Below, piece after piece: positions 9,649 to 19,945 of a stretch of 64,000 bases of DNA. How positions within the stretch are numbered: position 1 is the first letter of the stretch; every line of letters begins with the position of its first letter. The position numbers were made by a program, and so were the translations under genes. Under the pieces are notes generated by a model that worked only from the letters and a program-made list of their open reading frames with translations, was not told the origin of the DNA and ran no database searches. The DNA comes from Cepaea nemoralis (taxonomy: Eukaryota > Mollusca > Gastropoda > Stylommatophora > Helicidae), in the NCBI GenBank assembly GCA_014155875.1, contig JACEFZ010014552.1, positions 51,001-115,000 on the forward strand, written 5' to 3'.

Positions 9649-12214
9649 GCCCAAGCTCAAGCCCAAGCAAGCTAGGAAGGTTGTGCAAAAGGCTGCTAGG
9701 CAGTGTGAAAATGATTATTGGATCAAGTTATGTGAGTCCATTCAAATCGTAAGTGATAAGGGAAACATCAGAAGCATGTATGAAGGAATATAGAAAGCCT
9801 GTGGTCCAGTGATCAAAAGAAGTGCACCATTGAAAACCTTGACTGGAGAAATCATCACTGATAAGAACAGCAGATGAACAGATGGGTAGAGCAATAGTTT
9901 GGGAGCTTTACTCAAAGTGAGACCAAACTAGCGGATGATGCCCTCAAGGCCATAGAGGCTCTACCAACTCTTGACCCCTGGACACATTTCCAAACCATAA
10001 CAGAAGTTAAGTGTGCTATAAATTGACTTGCCATCTGGCAAGGCTCACAGGGAAGGAGGGGATTCCAATAGAGGTTATCAGGAAGTGGGCAAGACACACT
10101 CACTCTACAGATCCAAAAGCTAATAGAGCTATGCTGGCGAGAAGGACAAGTCCCACAGGATTTCAAAGATTCAAGCATCATAACACTGTACAAGAACAAT
10201 GCCGATCGGAGCGACTGCAACAACTATAGGGGTATTTCACTTCTGTGTATTGTTGGAAAAGTATTTGCCAGAATTGTTCTGCGCAGACTTCAAGCCCTAG
10301 GAGATCAAGTCTACCCCGAATCACAGTGTGGCTTTCTACAGAACCGGTCTACTATTGATATGATATTCTCATTGCGACAAATGCAAGAAAGATGCCGTGA
10401 AGAGAATCAACCACAGTTTATTGCCTTCATCGACCTCACAAAGGCATTTGATTTGGTCAGTCGTGAGGGTCTGTTCAAGGCACTAAAGAAGATTGGCTGC
10501 CCACCAACTCTTCTGTCCGTTGTGGAATCGTTCCACAAAGGCATGAAGGGTATAATCAAGTTTGATGGTACAACTTCTGAAGAGATTTAAATCAAGAGTG
10601 GAGTTAAGCAAGGTTGTGTACTAGCTCCCACCCTCTTTGGAATATTCAGATGGCGGCCTCTACAATGCACAGAGATTGAAGGCCAAGACCAAAATTAGGA
10701 GGGTACTGAGGAAGAATTGCAATGTCTACTATCTGCATTCTCCAATGCTTGTTCTGAATTTGGTTTAACAATTAGCAAAAAGAAGACACAGATTATGTAA
10801 CAAGGTGCACATGGGGTACCATCAATCTTTCTTTATTGACGACGCCGAACTAGAGATGGTAGACCACTTTACATATCTAGGATCAGTGGTAAATAGCAAA
10901 TTATCCCTAGATCAGGAAATCAATATCCGGATTGGTGAGGCAGCAATAACAATGAACAGGTTAAGAAAAAGATCTGGGAGAACAGGAAGCTTACTGCCAA
11001 AACAAAAGTCCTTGTCTATCAAGCCTGTGTCCTTAGTACTCTTCTTTATGGCAGTGAAACCTAGATAACTTACTTACACCAAGAGAAACGTTTAAACAGC
11101 TTTCATATGCGGTGCCTGCGGAGAATTCTTGGTATTAAGTGGCAAGACAAAATCACAAATTCTGAAGTATTGGAAAGATAAGGTTGTGTGACAGTTTATT
11201 CCATGCTCAGTCTTCGTAGACTTAGATGGATAGGACATCTTAGGAGGATGGATGATGGTAGAATACCAAAGGACATCTTTTTTGGTGAATTACAGATGGG
11301 TAACAGATCCCAGGGTCGGCCTCTACTACGATACAAAGATGTGTATTGTCAGGATCTTAAACTGGCTCGTTGGACCTAACATATGTGAGACAAGTACAAG
11401 TACAAAATGATTGGACTTGACACACAATGACACTATGTTCAATGGATTTATTTACAATTCACATGCAATACGATCTAGTTTGGCATGTGATGATCATTAC
11501 TATACATATACAATACATCAGTACACTTACAAACAAAAACCACAGCTTCACAGTCTATCTAACAAGATATACAAGCACTCGACTTTCGGGCACAGAACTA
11601 CACGAAGCCTTTCTCAACCCACACGTCCTGTCATGTCCGAGTTCCCAAGCCGTCTCCCGGTTTCCCCGCACAGCGCTTGCCCTGTGTATTGGCTTCACGA
11701 GGACTGCGTGCGTCTTGCTTTGTCCTTGCCTGACCGCTGACTATCACGTCAGCCGGCAACCTGCGGGCAGGTAACTGGTACTCGCCTGGCGGGCGTAACG
11801 ATGTTACTGCATCCCGGTTGGCAACTATTCGCCTGGCGGGCGTAACGATGTTACTGCATCTCGGTTGGAGACATTAGAGATTCTTACATGTATAAGCAGG
11901 ACATGATTGATAAAGGCATTGATAATGCACAGTGGGAGCAAGTCGCCGCTGAACGTGTTGCATGGAGGGCAAACATCAGAAATGGAATAAAAGACAAAGG
12001 AGAAAATTATTGCAGATAAGTCACACACCGAGCATATGTGACGTAAGATGGTGCATGATGGTGGAAATGACCACGTGTTCACATGCACCCACTGTGAACG
12101 AACATTTACAGCGCGAATTGGCCTTATCAGCCACATTCGCTACCGCCATAGGTAAAAGTTATTATGCCTTTTTAAAGCACAAACTATTGTCTGTCAAGAC
12201 GGCAAGGTGCCAAT
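9649..12214 (+). pseudogene. LINE family A, nearly complete RT region with C-terminal zinc finger (relic)
   Basis: Starting near QARKVVQKAARQCENDYW, the translation, with many frame breaks, runs through NYRGISLLCIVGKVFAR (10220), CGFLQNRSTIDMIFSLRQ, the intact motif A block IDLTKAFDLVSREGLF (10430-10475) and GVKQGCVLAPTLFGIF (10600). Then comes an internal deletion: KAKTKIRRVL jumps past the FADD motif C that is intact in the related copy at 35980. The downstream region has VDHFTYLGSVVNSKLSLDQEI, RLRWIGHLRRMDDGRIPKDI and RPLLRYKDV. A C2H2-like finger, CTHCERTFTARIGLISHIRYRH, ends the protein (12083-12148). The 3' UTR ends GCAAGGTGCCAATG and runs into a pentanucleotide microsatellite. A probable solo LTR interrupts it at 11347-11888. 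It encodes a reverse transcriptase for target-primed retrotransposition but cannot be active. Confidence 0.88.
11347..11888. mobile_element. Probable solo LTR inserted in LINE A
   Basis: This 542-bp block begins TGTCAGGATC and ends GATTCTTACA. It is bounded on both sides by the 5-bp direct repeat TGTAT (11342-11346 and 11889-11893). Removing it and one TGTAT restores the LINE A frame through KDVYKQDMID, which matches the uninterrupted copy at 33870-33920 (minus). TG...CA ends plus a 5-bp target duplication are the hallmarks of an LTR insertion. No internal domain or second LTR is present. Inside is a 39-bp or so direct duplication built around CTGGCGGGCGTAACGATG (about 11785-11865). Confidence 0.75.
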
Positions 12215-12880
12215 GATAATATAATATAATATAATATAATATAATATAATATAATATAATATAATAATAATATAATGTAATATTATATTGTAATGAATGT
12301 AATGTACATAATAATGTAATAATATAATATAATATAATATAATATAATATAATATAATATAATAATAATATATAATATAATATGACAACACAACACAACA
12401 CAACACAAAACAACACAACACAACACAACTCAATACAATACAATACAATACAACACAACACAACACAACATAACATAACATACCATAATATAATATAATA
12501 TAATATAATATAATATAATATATATAATATAATATAATATAATATAATATAATATAATATAATATAATATAATATAATACAGCACAGCACAACACAACAC
12601 AACACCGTACGGTACAGTAATATAATACAGCACAGTACAGCACAGCACAGCACAACACAACACAACACAACACAACACAACGCCGTACGGTACAGTAATA
12701 TAATACAGCACATCACAGCACAACACAACACAACACAACACCTTACGGTACAGTAATATAATACAGCACAGCACAGCACAACACAACACAACACCGTACG
12801 GTACAGTACAGTACTGTACAGTACAGTAAAATACAATACAATACAATACAATACAATACAATACAATACAATACAATGTA
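12215..12880. repeat. Compound pentanucleotide microsatellite with higher-order units
   Basis: Runs of TAATA, CAACA, CAGCA and CAATA follow each other directly after the LINE A 3' end. From about 12600 a higher-order unit containing CGTACGGTACAGTAATATAA recurs (starts near 12604, 12681, 12742 and 12793) with shrinking spacing. The Cys/Leu/Val-rich minus-strand frames across this block are translations of the repeat, not genes. Confidence 0.95.
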
Positions 12881-13296
12881 CAGTGGGAGAGAATATTTCT
12901 TTTCAAATATATATATTCAAATATAAATATTAATTATCTATGAAACATTTCTGGTAATAATTTTTTCGGTATACACGGCAAATTACATAACACTGGGCAC
13001 TAATCCCAAGAGTTAGGTTTTCTTTTTCATGCCACCTTCGATAGGCAAAATTCTTTGGTCTGTCAGAAAAACAATATTTTACTATAATAAAGAGACTTTA
13101 TTCAAATAGATTGTAAAGTGCATATTCTTAATTAAATTGATCTAATATATCATTAACATACCAGTTGATTGCTAAAAAGTATTCAGTTAATTAATATTGA
13201 ATTAGCCTAGTATTTTATTCTATTTAATAATCCTAAAATTTCTAACAACGATTACATGTAAGAGGCAAATGCAGCTATAACATTGTATACGACTAT
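12881..13296. repeat. AT-rich low-complexity sequence (left part)
   Basis: Degenerate AT-rich DNA with recurring pieces such as TTAATTAATATT and CCTAGTATTTTA. Similar sequence resumes at 13785-14010, so the LINE relic and SINE in between look like insertions into one AT-rich tract. Confidence 0.5.
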
Positions 13297-13495
13297 TAGA
13301 TAGAGACAAACGGCATTCTTTGGTTATATGATGATAGGGAAGGCATTGGAGTACATCGTGACAAATGGAAGGGAAAGAGGCAGAGGCAGACCGAGGGAAA
13401 TGGTGCTGAATAGACTGAGACGGTTGCATGGTGGAATTTCATCAGCAAGAGTTGATCCAGAACACCAAGGACCGAGATATGAATGCCTGTAACAG
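13297..13495 (+). pseudogene. LINE C-terminal relic (family B-like)
   Basis: Translation gives RQTAFFGYMMIGKALEYIVT, then GRERGRGRPREMVLNRLRR and LHGGISSARV, and stops shortly after. This is the usual C-terminal block of non-LTR retrotransposons (FFGHMMRG...EYIVTTGKIEGKRGRGRPR) and resembles but is not identical to family B. It is only about 65 codons long and 5'-truncated. Confidence 0.75.
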
Positions 13496-13589
13496 TTGCA
13501 GGCACAAGATTATGATGGATATTTGAAGTAAAACAAATAAAGAACCTTTTTACATACCATGAGGTCTATTAATGTATATGGTGCTTGTT

Positions 13590-13780
13590 CCATGTTTTTA
13601 TAGCCCAGTCGGCATTCGATAGATATTGTGCTCAATGGCACGCCGGCCACCTTTACTTCCCAGAACACACCCTGGCTTACTTGCTATGCTCGATTATTTA
13701 CACCCCCCTCTCTTTGATGAGGATTCGAACACATGGTCATCGAGACGGCAGGCAAGCGCTACGACAGCTGCCTGACTAAT
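13590..13780 (-). mobile_element. tRNA-derived SINE
   Basis: On the minus strand the head reads GGCAGCTGTCGTAGCGCTTG and then, at the spacing expected for a tRNA T-arm, GTGTTCGAATCC, an RNA polymerase III B-box. The body continues to about 13590. I could not fix target duplications. Confidence 0.55.
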
Positions 13781-13784
13781 TAAA

Positions 13785-14384
13785 ATTAGTCTAAAATTGT
13801 ATTGACCGAACATCATTTTAATCTTATAATTTATTAGCATAATATTTAACCAACTAAAATTTGATTAACCTAACATTTATTGTAACCTATATTCAATAAA
13901 CCTAATACTTAAATAGCCTAATATACATTAACTTAACAATTAATTAACTCAGTATTTTATAAATCGATTATTTACTAAACCTAACATTATCCTAATATTT
14001 AATGTAATGGTTGTACTCGTATCTGGCAAACAACTTGAAAATTCGCTACTGATAATGTATGTCAACAAGCTGTCCGACAGCCCCGTATGTATATTGTCCA
14101 TAATATTTGTAAGGATCCACAGCCATGCACCATAAATCAGTTCTTTTCATCTCAAGCTAAATTAGCATCATAGCTGAGAATAACGGCGACAAAACGGGAA
14201 ACAAGTGTGACCTCAACAGCTAGGAAATATGCTTTACTAACACATACTTACACATTAATATCCATTCTATTAGGTTATTCTGTAATTCTAATATTATATC
14301 ATATTATGCTATACAATACCATATGATACAATGCCGTGCCGTGCCATGCCATTTCATGCAATATATACCGTTTGTTTGTAAAGT
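13785..14384. repeat. AT-rich low-complexity tract and unclassified sequence
   Basis: 13785-14010 is an irregular AT-rich tract with repeated CCTAATA/AACCTAA pieces. 14011-14384 has no recognisable feature apart from a short GCCGTGCC/GCCATGCC slip near 14335-14350. Confidence 0.45.
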
Positions 14385-15240
14385 CTCACAACACTTTGTG
14401 TTTAGAACAAATTTATTTGAAAAATGAAGTACATGATGTCATCAAAACATTTGCTAAAAATGCATTAAATTAGTTACAATAGTCAATGCTATGGTCTAAC
14501 GCTGTTTTGGGGGAAGCTGGAAAGTACCACTGAAGTATTCATTATAACAGGTGTTGGTAATGCCCACCACGGGCTTCAAGACTTGACTGTACACATCTCT
14601 TCATATTATCAAATACCTTCTGCAACGTGTCAGTTGTTATTTCTTGAATGGTAATTGTGATTGCTTCTTTCAGATCCTCAGTTGTGTGTACATTATTTTT
14701 GTAAACATTTCCTTTCAAGAAAACCCATAGATAATAATCTAATGGAGCAGGTCAAATTCCATGTGATAATCGATTTGCAAAAATTTATTCTCCCCCCCCC
14801 CCCCAACCAAAAAAAAAAAAACGTTGTTTGTGCAGTTGCACCATCTAGATGGAATCACACTTCTTCAATTTTACATTTATTCAACTGTACTAAAATACTG
14901 TTTTAGAATGCCAGTACGGTACCGATCGACATTTATAGTGTTGTTAAAGAAACTTGGTCAAATAAAACGTTTTCGACGGCACACCATACCCCAATTTTCT
15001 CATCGTGTAGAGACGCTTGATGAACTGCATTGGGATTAAAAGTGCTCCAAATACGATTATTTTGGCTATTAACGCATCCAGATAGATGAAACCATGCCTC
15101 ATCAAAGAAGAATATTACATCGAGAAGTGACTCGTCTTCTTTAGCTACGAATGCTTGAAACAATGTGAAGTAGTCGATTCTAGAAAGATTATCACAATCT
15201 TTTAGTTCAAACACAACAGAAATCATGTATGGATGAAATG
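14385..15240 (-). pseudogene. IS630/Tc1-like transposase relic
   Basis: On the minus strand, 15226-14933 encodes FALFQ-like sequence, then DVIFFFDEAWFHLSGCVNSQ and NNRIWSTFNP...KIGVWCAVE. FxDEAWFHLSG with the following WCA block is a well-known segment of the DDE transposases that invertebrate IS630/Tc1-type elements carry (the Asp lies in FFDEAW). Downstream, at about 14660-14540, the broken C-terminus follows (LTRCRRYLI.., then a block like QVLKPVVGITNT). Poly-C/poly-A slippage at 14790-14820 and stops break it. Such an enzyme would excise and reinsert the element; this copy cannot. I did not find its terminal inverted repeats. Confidence 0.8.
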
Positions 15241-15719
15241 TTAATTGTTGTTTAAGAATTTAGTGTCCTGTGTTCACTGATATGTTCACTTGTTGGAAGG
15301 TACCATGGGCAGCAGATGATACACATTTATCTGTATGATGTTTGTGTCTATACTATGTATAACACGTAATGAACGTTATGCTTTCTCTGAAATTACAATG
15401 CATTCAGTTGACTAGCTTTTATTGATAATCCTTTTCTTCTCCTTCATCTTATCTTGAATGGTTTGCAGGCTACTTTCAGACTGTTGTTAAAACTGTGCCA
15501 TCGGGGGTATCTTAGATTAGTTACAACATTTTAGCCTCCATCTGTAATTCCCTCAAGATGTTTGATGTGTCTGAGTATTGCCTGGCTACACATGCTGTTA
15601 AGATCAGGAGATAAAACACATTCTTGTCTAAAACCTCAAGTTCTTTGCTTCTACTGGCAGATTCTTGCAGCCCATTTACGTTCCTTGTGATCCCGAGATT
15701 ACCTTTCCCATCTATACTG
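15241..15719. other. Unclassified sequence
   Basis: I recognise no domain or repeat. The minus-strand frame at 15775-15521 (84 residues) has no similarity I can name and partly overlaps a SINE tail. Confidence 0.4.
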
Positions 15720-15972
15720 AAAGTAAAGTAAAGGACCCGTTTACACACTTTAATGAGCAAAAGTTCTAGAGCCACAATTGTGTATGGCCAACTGGCATGA
15801 CAGTGTTATATGGCGAGCATCACTCCGGTCGCTTTTCCGAGTACCAATTTTAGGTTGTGTCGATGTGGAAGCCCAGATACATTTTAAAAATATTATCTCG
15901 GTGCGGATTTGAACCCATGACGACCGGGTTGACAGGGTAGCGTCTGGCAACTACGATATTGTAGCTCCCCAT
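15720..15972 (-). mobile_element. tRNA-derived SINE
   Basis: On the minus strand the head runs GGAGCTACAATATCGTAGTT, CAGACGCTACCCTGTC and then CATGGGTTCAAATCCGCAC, which has a pol III B-box (GGTTCAAATCC). The body follows, and the 3' end has a CTTTACTTTACTTT repeat tail (plus 15719-15733). A part of the tail, GTAAAGGACCC, recurs near 26810. The fit to a tRNA head plus short-repeat tail is good; boundaries are approximate. Confidence 0.65.
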
Positions 15973-15984
15973 CTAAACTGGTAT

Positions 15985-16227
15985 CGTGAATAATGCTGAA
16001 AAGTATTGATGGTTTAGTTTTGGAAACTCGTTGGATGGTCTATAAAATACATCGATACGTTTGTTTCTGTATATATCTTTCCATGAACTTCGATAAAGTA
16101 AAAAAATTGCATTCCATGCTCCTTTAATGTGCAAGAAACTGAAAAGGAGTTTCTGACATTTCTGTCCGCATTTTGGTCTTATTTTTTCCATCATAATGTT
16201 AAAGAATAGTTTGGTAACGTAGTTCAT
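15985..16227 (-). pseudogene. Reverse transcriptase relic
   Basis: The minus-strand frame begins VTKLFFNIMMEKIRP, then KGAWNAIFLLY and IDVFYRPSNEF. It aligns by eye with the family B-type order HITKILLRFIMQRVRKKI ... GTVNAVYMLRS ... LCFIDYTKAF. It covers only the fingers up to motif A and the catalytic Asp region is degraded. Confidence 0.55.
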
Positions 16228-16550
16228 TATACTGATATTATATTATATTAAATGTGTATTACATTAGATTAAATGCAATCAGACTAGTTTAAATTTGATC
16301 AGATTCCGTTAGATTATATTGATTAGAGTAGAAAAGAGTCTGTTAGATTAGATTATGTTACCTGATGAAACATAGATAGCGGTAGATGAAAGTACAATAG
16401 ATCAGAATAGATGAAATCATAATACAACCTCAAGTCCCCTTGAAGGACATGGTGTTAGATCATTCTAATCTACTGTACCGGTGCTCTGTGGTGAAGGAGT
16501 TAGGCCTCAGTTCATAATCCATCTCGCATGTTGAGTTGAGTTGAATTGAG
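16228..16550. repeat. AT-rich (GATTA-like) low-complexity sequence
   Basis: 16240-16420 is rich in degenerate GATTA/TTAGATTA pieces. 16421-16550 shows nothing recognisable. Confidence 0.45.
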
Positions 16551-17690
16551 CTAAGAACAGACATCATTGCACTCTTGACGCTCCTTCTCTGTCCCCTCGT
16601 TCAACAGCCAGCGAAGAGTCACACTACTAATTGTTCCCACCGATTTTTGATTGAAAGTTCTGCTGGTCTTCCCTCTCACTTTTGAGATTCTACCAGAACC
16701 CCTGTCAATTCCCCGCAATCTCATCCTTTTCACATACGTGTCCTCAATCTGTTCCTCCACCTTCTCCACTTGGTCCCACAATCGCACAACCACCCCCCCC
16801 CTTGTCCATACGTAATCTACCACCAAAAGGTGTAATCACTGTCAGCCTATCAGCCTGCTCATTACCCCGCACTCCTGCATGGCTAAGGCAAAATATCAAT
16901 ACAATTCTCACAATATGAGACCTCTGAAGCGAGGTGAGCAATTCCACACTAACCATTCCTTTCTTCGCCTTACTAAGCATATTCCTTGGGTCTACGATGA
17001 AGACGATGTGTTTTGCAGTGGTCTCCTCTAGCCAATGGAAAGCCGCTGTGACAGCTTCTACCTCCATTCTCATGCTGGATGTCGAAGCCTAATATGCCAG
17101 ACTCTCCTGTTTTAAGGATCGTTCATTAGCCATTGCAAATGAAACCCCAACCATTCCGTCTGTTTCTCACCACTAACCCATCAGTATAGATCACTATGTC
17201 ACCTTGATGTGTGTTACTCTTTATCAGCTGTTGCATCTCAAACTCTGTGCGACCCGCTGCCCATTTTTTTTTTGCACTCACGACCCAGTGTTGCTATTAC
17301 ATTGTGCCAGTCCGTCATGTCTTCCGGTACTTCATCCCATGCTGTTTCACGATTGATGGTCTCTAGATCATATACCTGACATATAGATATTTCTGCATGT
17401 ACCATCCAGAACCTGTCTCGACTTAGACTATGACCCTTGACTATATCCATGAATTCATGCAGGGGGTGATCCATATTTGCAGCAACTCTGAGGTACCATT
17501 TGGCCTATAGGACCCTTTGCCTATCCGCCATTGTTGGTAGCACCAGGATATGCCTCATGCATGTAATTGGTGTATCCTTTGTGCATCCCAGGATCGCCCG
17601 CATGGCTTCATCCTGTAATGTGCTCCAACCTTTCACGCTGGCTCTTTGATACTGTCAGCAGCCCAAACAGACAGCCTTGCGTTTATATAA
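16551..17690 (-). pseudogene. LINE RNase H domain and C-terminus (second family)
   Basis: Reading minus, the frame at 17474-17238 has HPLHEFMDIVKGHSLSRDRF and ETINRETAWDEVPEDMTDWH, the linker before RNase H. A frame change leads to 17073-16744 with MRMEVEAVTAAFHWLEE (catalytic Glu region), IVFIVDPRNML (a Asp) and SHAGVRGNEQADRL (His and Asp). The C-terminus continues at 16826-16551 with RMRLRGIDRGSGRISKVRGK and LTLRWLLNEGTE. Some RT-thumb sequence is recognisable up to about 17690. This domain order is familiar from a non-LTR family common in marine invertebrates. Stops, frame changes and a missing first Asp make it a relic. It belongs to a different family from the RNase H at 5463. Confidence 0.85.
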
Positions 17691-17696
17691 AGTGGT

Positions 17697-17820
17697 ATGG
17701 GCGTCGGTTCGTTTAGAAAACAACGGCAAACTACTGAACGTAAACTTGCCAAGAGATCACAAACAGCCCAGAAATGCTCGGGTTGACTGCGACGTCCTGT
17801 AAAGGATATGACACTAACTT
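17697..17820 (+). repeat. Dispersed repeat of about 120 bp, copy d
   Basis: From GTATGGGCGTCGGTTCG through AACGGCAAACTACTGAACG to GGATATGACACTAACTT, it matches the reverse complement of 6841-6963 over nearly its full length. Confidence 0.7.
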
Positions 17821-18168
17821 AACTGTATCGGTACCAGCAAACTAACAATGATTAGAAAATGCTTAAAATACTCAGCACCCATTTTACGAGTTTGGGTTGC
17901 GTCCAGAAACAGATTGGAACAATCCTGTCACTGACCGGAATTGAAACAGACCCACAATATTGATTAGACAACACACTAAAGACTTTGCCACCAGTACATA
18001 TTTTATTGTTCTGGAAGTGTTTAATTTACTATCATAAGAATGTTATTCTTATTATTATAAATTATATTACTGTGATGTGGCTCAGCAGTATAATGATAGT
18101 TGTTATGACTTGATATTTTACAGGCTGATATTGGCAACAATAGGAACATCCTAGTCAACTGCCTGAAG
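17821..18168. other. Sequence upstream of the UGT frame
   Basis: I recognise no promoter elements. The AT-rich stretch at 18000-18120 leads into a pyrimidine/AG splice-acceptor-like site. Confidence 0.4.
18110..18123 (+). promoter_or_regulatory. Candidate 3' splice site before the UGT start
   Basis: TTGATATTTTACAG ends in a consensus-like acceptor 45 bp before the start codon. It suggests that the mRNA leader is joined here from an upstream 5' UTR exon. The polypyrimidine tract is weak, so this is tentative. Confidence 0.4.
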
Positions 18169-19708
18169 ATGAGATATCTACTCCTGTGCATCGTGCTTCT
18201 CGGGCAGTATGGGCCGTGTGAAAGTAAGAGGGTTGTTATAGTTCCAGTGCCAAATGTTAGTCACACTAGCTACCTTACCAATGTAGCTAGGGCCCTGGTA
18301 GATCTAGGTCACGAGACCTGGGTATGTATGCCAGTGTATGTGGCCGAACAGCCTGTCTTCAATGTGACGGGTGTTCACGTACTAAAATACTCAAGTAATG
18401 ACGTTAATACTGTGGATAGTTACATGAAGTACATCAGAGACGCCTATTGGAATGATGAAAGCGTTGACATTCAGAGAATGATTGATATTCTATTCGAGCA
18501 TATAGAGAATATGATAACAGACAAAGACCTGGAGAATTCTATCAGAGTTATCAAGCCGGATCTGATGATCATTGACAACCCACCTACCATGAGAATGATT
18601 GCAGTGTTGGCATACAAGTTGGGATACCTTTTGCATTTGTTGGATCCATGTACGATCCTATTGGTCACCGTGTGCCCTTCACACCAGCCACTTTGCCTTC
18701 ATCGTTATTTCCTCACACCGACGTTATGAATTTCGTTCAACGATCGATATCGTTTGGAGTGTATGCTCTTATGATTGTCTTCGAAGTATTTTCCTACACA
18801 GATGCAGTATCTCGCTTTGCTCCTGAAAAGCCGTATCTGCCTATAAGGGAGCTTACTTCCCGGGCTGAGATTGTACTTGTGGAAAGTGATCCTATTCTTG
18901 ACTATCCTAAAGTCTCTCTGCCCAACGTCAAACTAATAGGAGGCACATCGGTGTCCTATGCCATGCCCTTACAGGAACCGTTCAAATCATTTGTTGACAA
19001 GGCAGAAGCGGGCGTTGTTGTTGTTGCTTTTGGATCTTATGTTGTTAACATTCCCAAAAAGGTGTCGGACAAGTTGGTCGCTGCCTTCAAGCGTTTGCCG
19101 TTAAAGATTGTATGGCGTGTTAACATGGATTCACCAGATCCAGATAACATTTTCACCTCAAACTGGATTCCTCAAAACGATCTGCTGGGTCACCATAAGG
19201 TCAAGGTGTTTGTGTCCCACTGCGGACAGAGTAGCCAGTATGAGGCCTTATTTCACGGCGTTCCAATGCTGTGTATGCCGATATTTTTGGATCAACCGTA
19301 CAACGCCGAAAGAACCCGATCAAAAGGCTTCGGCTTGACCCTTGACCTTAAAAGTTCTACCGAAGACGATATTGTTTCAATATTATGGAGTTACATACGA
19401 ATCCCAAATACAAAACACATATCGACATTGCCTCACATTTATTTAAAATCAACTACAGGCTCCCCAAAGAACAGGCTGCTTTCTGGTTGGATCATGTATT
19501 GCAATATGGGGGAGACTACATGCGATCATCTGGACAAACAATGCCTGGCTACCAGTTCTATTCGCTTGATGTGCTAGCATTTTGTTTATTAATCATGTCT
19601 GTATTAGGTATTTGCTGTTTCTTCGCTATTAAAACGTGCGTTAGTGGATTGACTATTCTTGTATCCTTCATTAAATTTGCCATTCTAAAGCCAAAACAAA
19701 AAATGTAA
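18169..19708 (+). CDS. UDP-glucuronosyltransferase-like protein, intronless, with two frameshifts
   Basis: The frame reads as one full-length UGT of about 514 residues, close to the family's usual 510-530, once two single-base gaps are allowed for. UGTs transfer a sugar from a UDP-sugar to lipophilic acceptors at the ER membrane. Residues 1-19 are a hydrophobic signal peptide (MRYLLLCIVLLGQYGPCES). His32 in VSHTSYL matches the catalytic base, and Asp131/Asp136 in KPDLMIIDN lie where the partner Asp is expected. The first gap lies at about 18621 (AYKL, then GIPFAFVGS in the third frame). The sugar-nucleotide signature WIPQNDLLGH, FVSHCGQSSQYEALFHGVP and FLDQPYN is intact (about 19160-19305). 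The second gap, at about 19379, leads into MELHTNPKYK and a C-terminal membrane helix (about 19560-19650) with a short basic tail. Both gaps need one missing base each. That fits either a recent pseudogene or consensus errors. A GTAAGT overlaps the stop codon, so splicing to a further exon is possible. Confidence 0.9.
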
Positions 19709-19945
19709 GTATGTCCCAATGTGTTTGCATTTACATTTGACATCAGACATTTAACGACAATTGTAAAGCCGTTGTATGCAAATAATATAGTTATATAGTA
19801 AATATGGGTAATGAAAATTGTTTTCCTAATACAGGTAAATGATAACACCGTTATAAGTCACCAGGTAAAAACTATTGGAGCGAAGTGCTGCTAACTCTCC
19901 CATTCTCAAGATGCATGTGATGTACGATAGGCTCTTTCTGCTTTG
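19709..19945. other. 3' flank of the UGT frame
   Basis: AT-rich, with no AATAAA seen close to the stop codon. It leads into the 25-bp satellite. Confidence 0.4.

Noticed and set aside
11411..11774. Two overlapping plus-strand frames of 109 and 115 residues
   Set aside because: They lie inside the probable solo LTR and have no recognisable domain.
12162..12906. Long Cys/Leu/Val/Tyr-rich minus-strand frames (up to 234 residues)
   Set aside because: Translations of TAATA/CAACA/CAGCA microsatellites. No domain, and overlapping frames are equally open.
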